14,966 bases of DNA from contig DFYP01000040.1 in NCBI GenBank assembly GCA_002382645.1, positions 1-14,966 on the forward strand. Direction: 5' to 3'. This document shows positions 14,261 to 14,966 of this stretch, piece by piece. Each line of letters opens with the position of its first letter. The stretch's first letter is position 1. The stretch is from Desulfovibrio sp. UBA4079 (GTDB lineage Bacteria > Desulfobacterota > Desulfovibrionia > Desulfovibrionales > Desulfovibrionaceae). A model generated the notes under the pieces. The model saw nothing but the letters and a program-made list of their open reading frames with translations, was not told the DNA's origin and did no database searches. A program made the position numbers and the translations under genes.

Positions 14261-14362
14261 ACGGGTTCGGGCACATCCCGAACGCGGCATGCTTGCCTGC
14301 GAGGCGCGGTTTCCGCTGCAAACCCCGCACACCCATCTCCAGCCTGTCCTTGCCGAACCCGT
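14261..14362 (+). promoter_or_regulatory. Structured 5' leader with competing stem pairings
   Basis: The stretch 14147-14478 (332 nt) has no convincing gene. Within the presumed leader GTTCGGG (14265-14271) pairs with CCCGAAC (14277-14283) over a 5-nt loop. The overlapping ten bases ACGGGTTCGG (14261-14270) are also perfectly complementary to CCGAACCCGT (14353-14362). The two pairings use the same bases and exclude each other. No known riboswitch was recognised. Left of the promoter, CCGCCA and TGGCGG (14172-14186) form a small hairpin of unknown meaning. Confidence 0.45.
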
Positions 14363-14467
14363 CCTCTGTCCCGATTGTGCAATCCCGACACGGTTGGCAG
14401 CTTCCGTCTCCTGATTCGCCCGATCACCAGCCGTCTGCACCCTTGTGCGCGCGGCTCCCCGCAACCC

Positions 14468-14472
14468 AAGGA
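14468..14472 (+). promoter_or_regulatory. Ribosome binding site for a TTG start
   Basis: AAGGA ends 6 nt before TTG 14479. No in-frame ATG or GTG lies near this point, and the first in-frame ATG falls inside the helicase core, so TTG is the likely start codon. Confidence 0.6.
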
Positions 14473-14478
14473 ATCATT

Positions 14479-14966
14479 TTGAATTTCGAAGACTTTCAGT
14501 TGGATTCGTGTTTTCTGTCCAATGTCCGGGCCCTCGGCTACGTGGCCCCCACCCCGATCCAGGAACAGGCCATCCCCTCGGTGAAAGAAGGCCGTGACGT
14601 CATGGGCCTGGCCCAGACCGGCACGGGCAAGACCGCGGCCTTTCTCCTGCCCATTCTGGACCGGCTCAAGGCCGAGCCGCGCAAGGGCCCCAAGCCCCGC
14701 TGCCTGGTCATCGCGCCCACCCGCGAGCTGGCCGAGCAGATCCTGGATTCGGCCCGCGACCTGGGCCGCAACACCGGTCTGCGCTACACCAGCATCTACG
14801 GCGGGGTGGGTTACGCCCCCCAAATCCAGAAGCTGCGCACCGGCGTGGACCTCGTGGTGGCCTGCCCGGGCCGCCTCCTGGACCATCTGGACCAGGGCAA
14901 CGTGGACCTCTCGGACGTGCAGGTGCTCGTCCTGGACGAGGCCGATCACATGTTCGACATGGGCTT
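14479..14966 (+). CDS. DEAD-box ATP-dependent RNA helicase (N-terminal part, cut by window edge)
   Basis: RNA-unwinding ATPase of ribosome assembly or mRNA turnover, RhlE/CsdA-like. 162 codons are visible from TTG 14479. The first RecA-like domain shows its motifs in order: the Q motif region with F6 and GYVAPTPIQ (20-28), Walker A AQTGTGKT (45-52), motif Ia APTRELAEQ (79-87), GG (108-109), motif Ib ACPGR (128-132; usually TPGR), and DEAD at 153-156. The start residues NFEDFQLD match the usual position of the N-terminus for RhlE-type enzymes. The second RecA domain and C-terminal tail, needed to separate RhlE, DeaD/CsdA and SrmB, lie outside the window, so no symbol is given. A long structured leader and a rare start codon suggest post-transcriptional control. 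Confidence 0.92.
   Translation, partial: MNFEDFQLDSCFLSNVRALGYVAPTPIQEQAIPSVKEGRDVMGLAQTGTGKTAAFLLPILDRLKAEPRKGPKPRCLVIAPTRELAEQILDSARDLGRNTGLRYTSIYGGVGYAPQIQKLRTGVDLVVACPGRLLDHLDQGNVDLSDVQVLVLDEADHMFDMG

Noticed and set aside
14258..14482. 74-codon open frame in the helicase leader
   Set aside because: Its ATG lies at or before the predicted transcript start, it has no ribosome site, and the product is Arg/Pro/Cys/Ser-rich without a fold-like pattern.

Overview
The window is very GC-rich, with G or C at most third codon positions, strong Shine-Dalgarno sites and short intergenic gaps. A rubredoxin gene, an adjacent biotin ligase / pyruvate carboxylase / PEP-synthase trio, and the style of the proteins suggest an anaerobic delta-proteobacterium of the Desulfovibrio type (Desulfovibrionales / Desulfobacterota). 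That assignment is an inference from gene content; there is no rRNA in the window to confirm it.

Layout. (1) Positions 1-547, minus strand: the N-terminal part of a CCA-adding enzyme / poly(A) polymerase family nucleotidyltransferase that runs off the left edge. (2) Positions 596-8977, plus strand: a central carbon module. It holds a biotin-protein ligase without the DNA-binding domain (596-1489), a divergent single-chain pyruvate carboxylase with an added C-terminal zinc-ribbon-like tail (1538-5260), and an unusually long PEP synthase-like enzyme (5375-8977). A textbook rho-independent terminator follows at 8997-9036. The ligase probably biotinylates the carboxylase; the carboxylase makes oxaloacetate from pyruvate, and the dikinase makes PEP from pyruvate. 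Together they would feed the TCA branch and gluconeogenesis from pyruvate. (3) Positions 9054-12772, minus strand: an FMN-dependent NADH:quinone/azo reductase gene followed 23 nt later by a 1022-residue membrane-anchored DUF748/AsmA-like protein. (4) Positions 12852-13378, minus strand: a small coiled-coil protein gene followed by a rubredoxin whose first iron-binding motif is CxC instead of CxxC, ending in a strong terminator. (5) Positions 13615-13926, plus strand: a small BON-domain lipoprotein, diverging from the coiled-coil gene and converging on a 69-residue unknown gene (13937-14146, minus). (6) Positions 14147-14966, plus strand: a promoter, a roughly 215-nt untranslated leader with two competing stem pairings, and the start of a DEAD-box RNA helicase with a TTG start codon that runs off the right edge.

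No tRNA, rRNA, CRISPR array, insertion sequence or phage gene was seen. No completely new defence-like system is evident. The points most worth a second look are the divergent carboxylase with its Cys tail, the dikinase with a coiled-coil insertion and C-terminal extension, the CxC rubredoxin, and the structured leader of the helicase gene.
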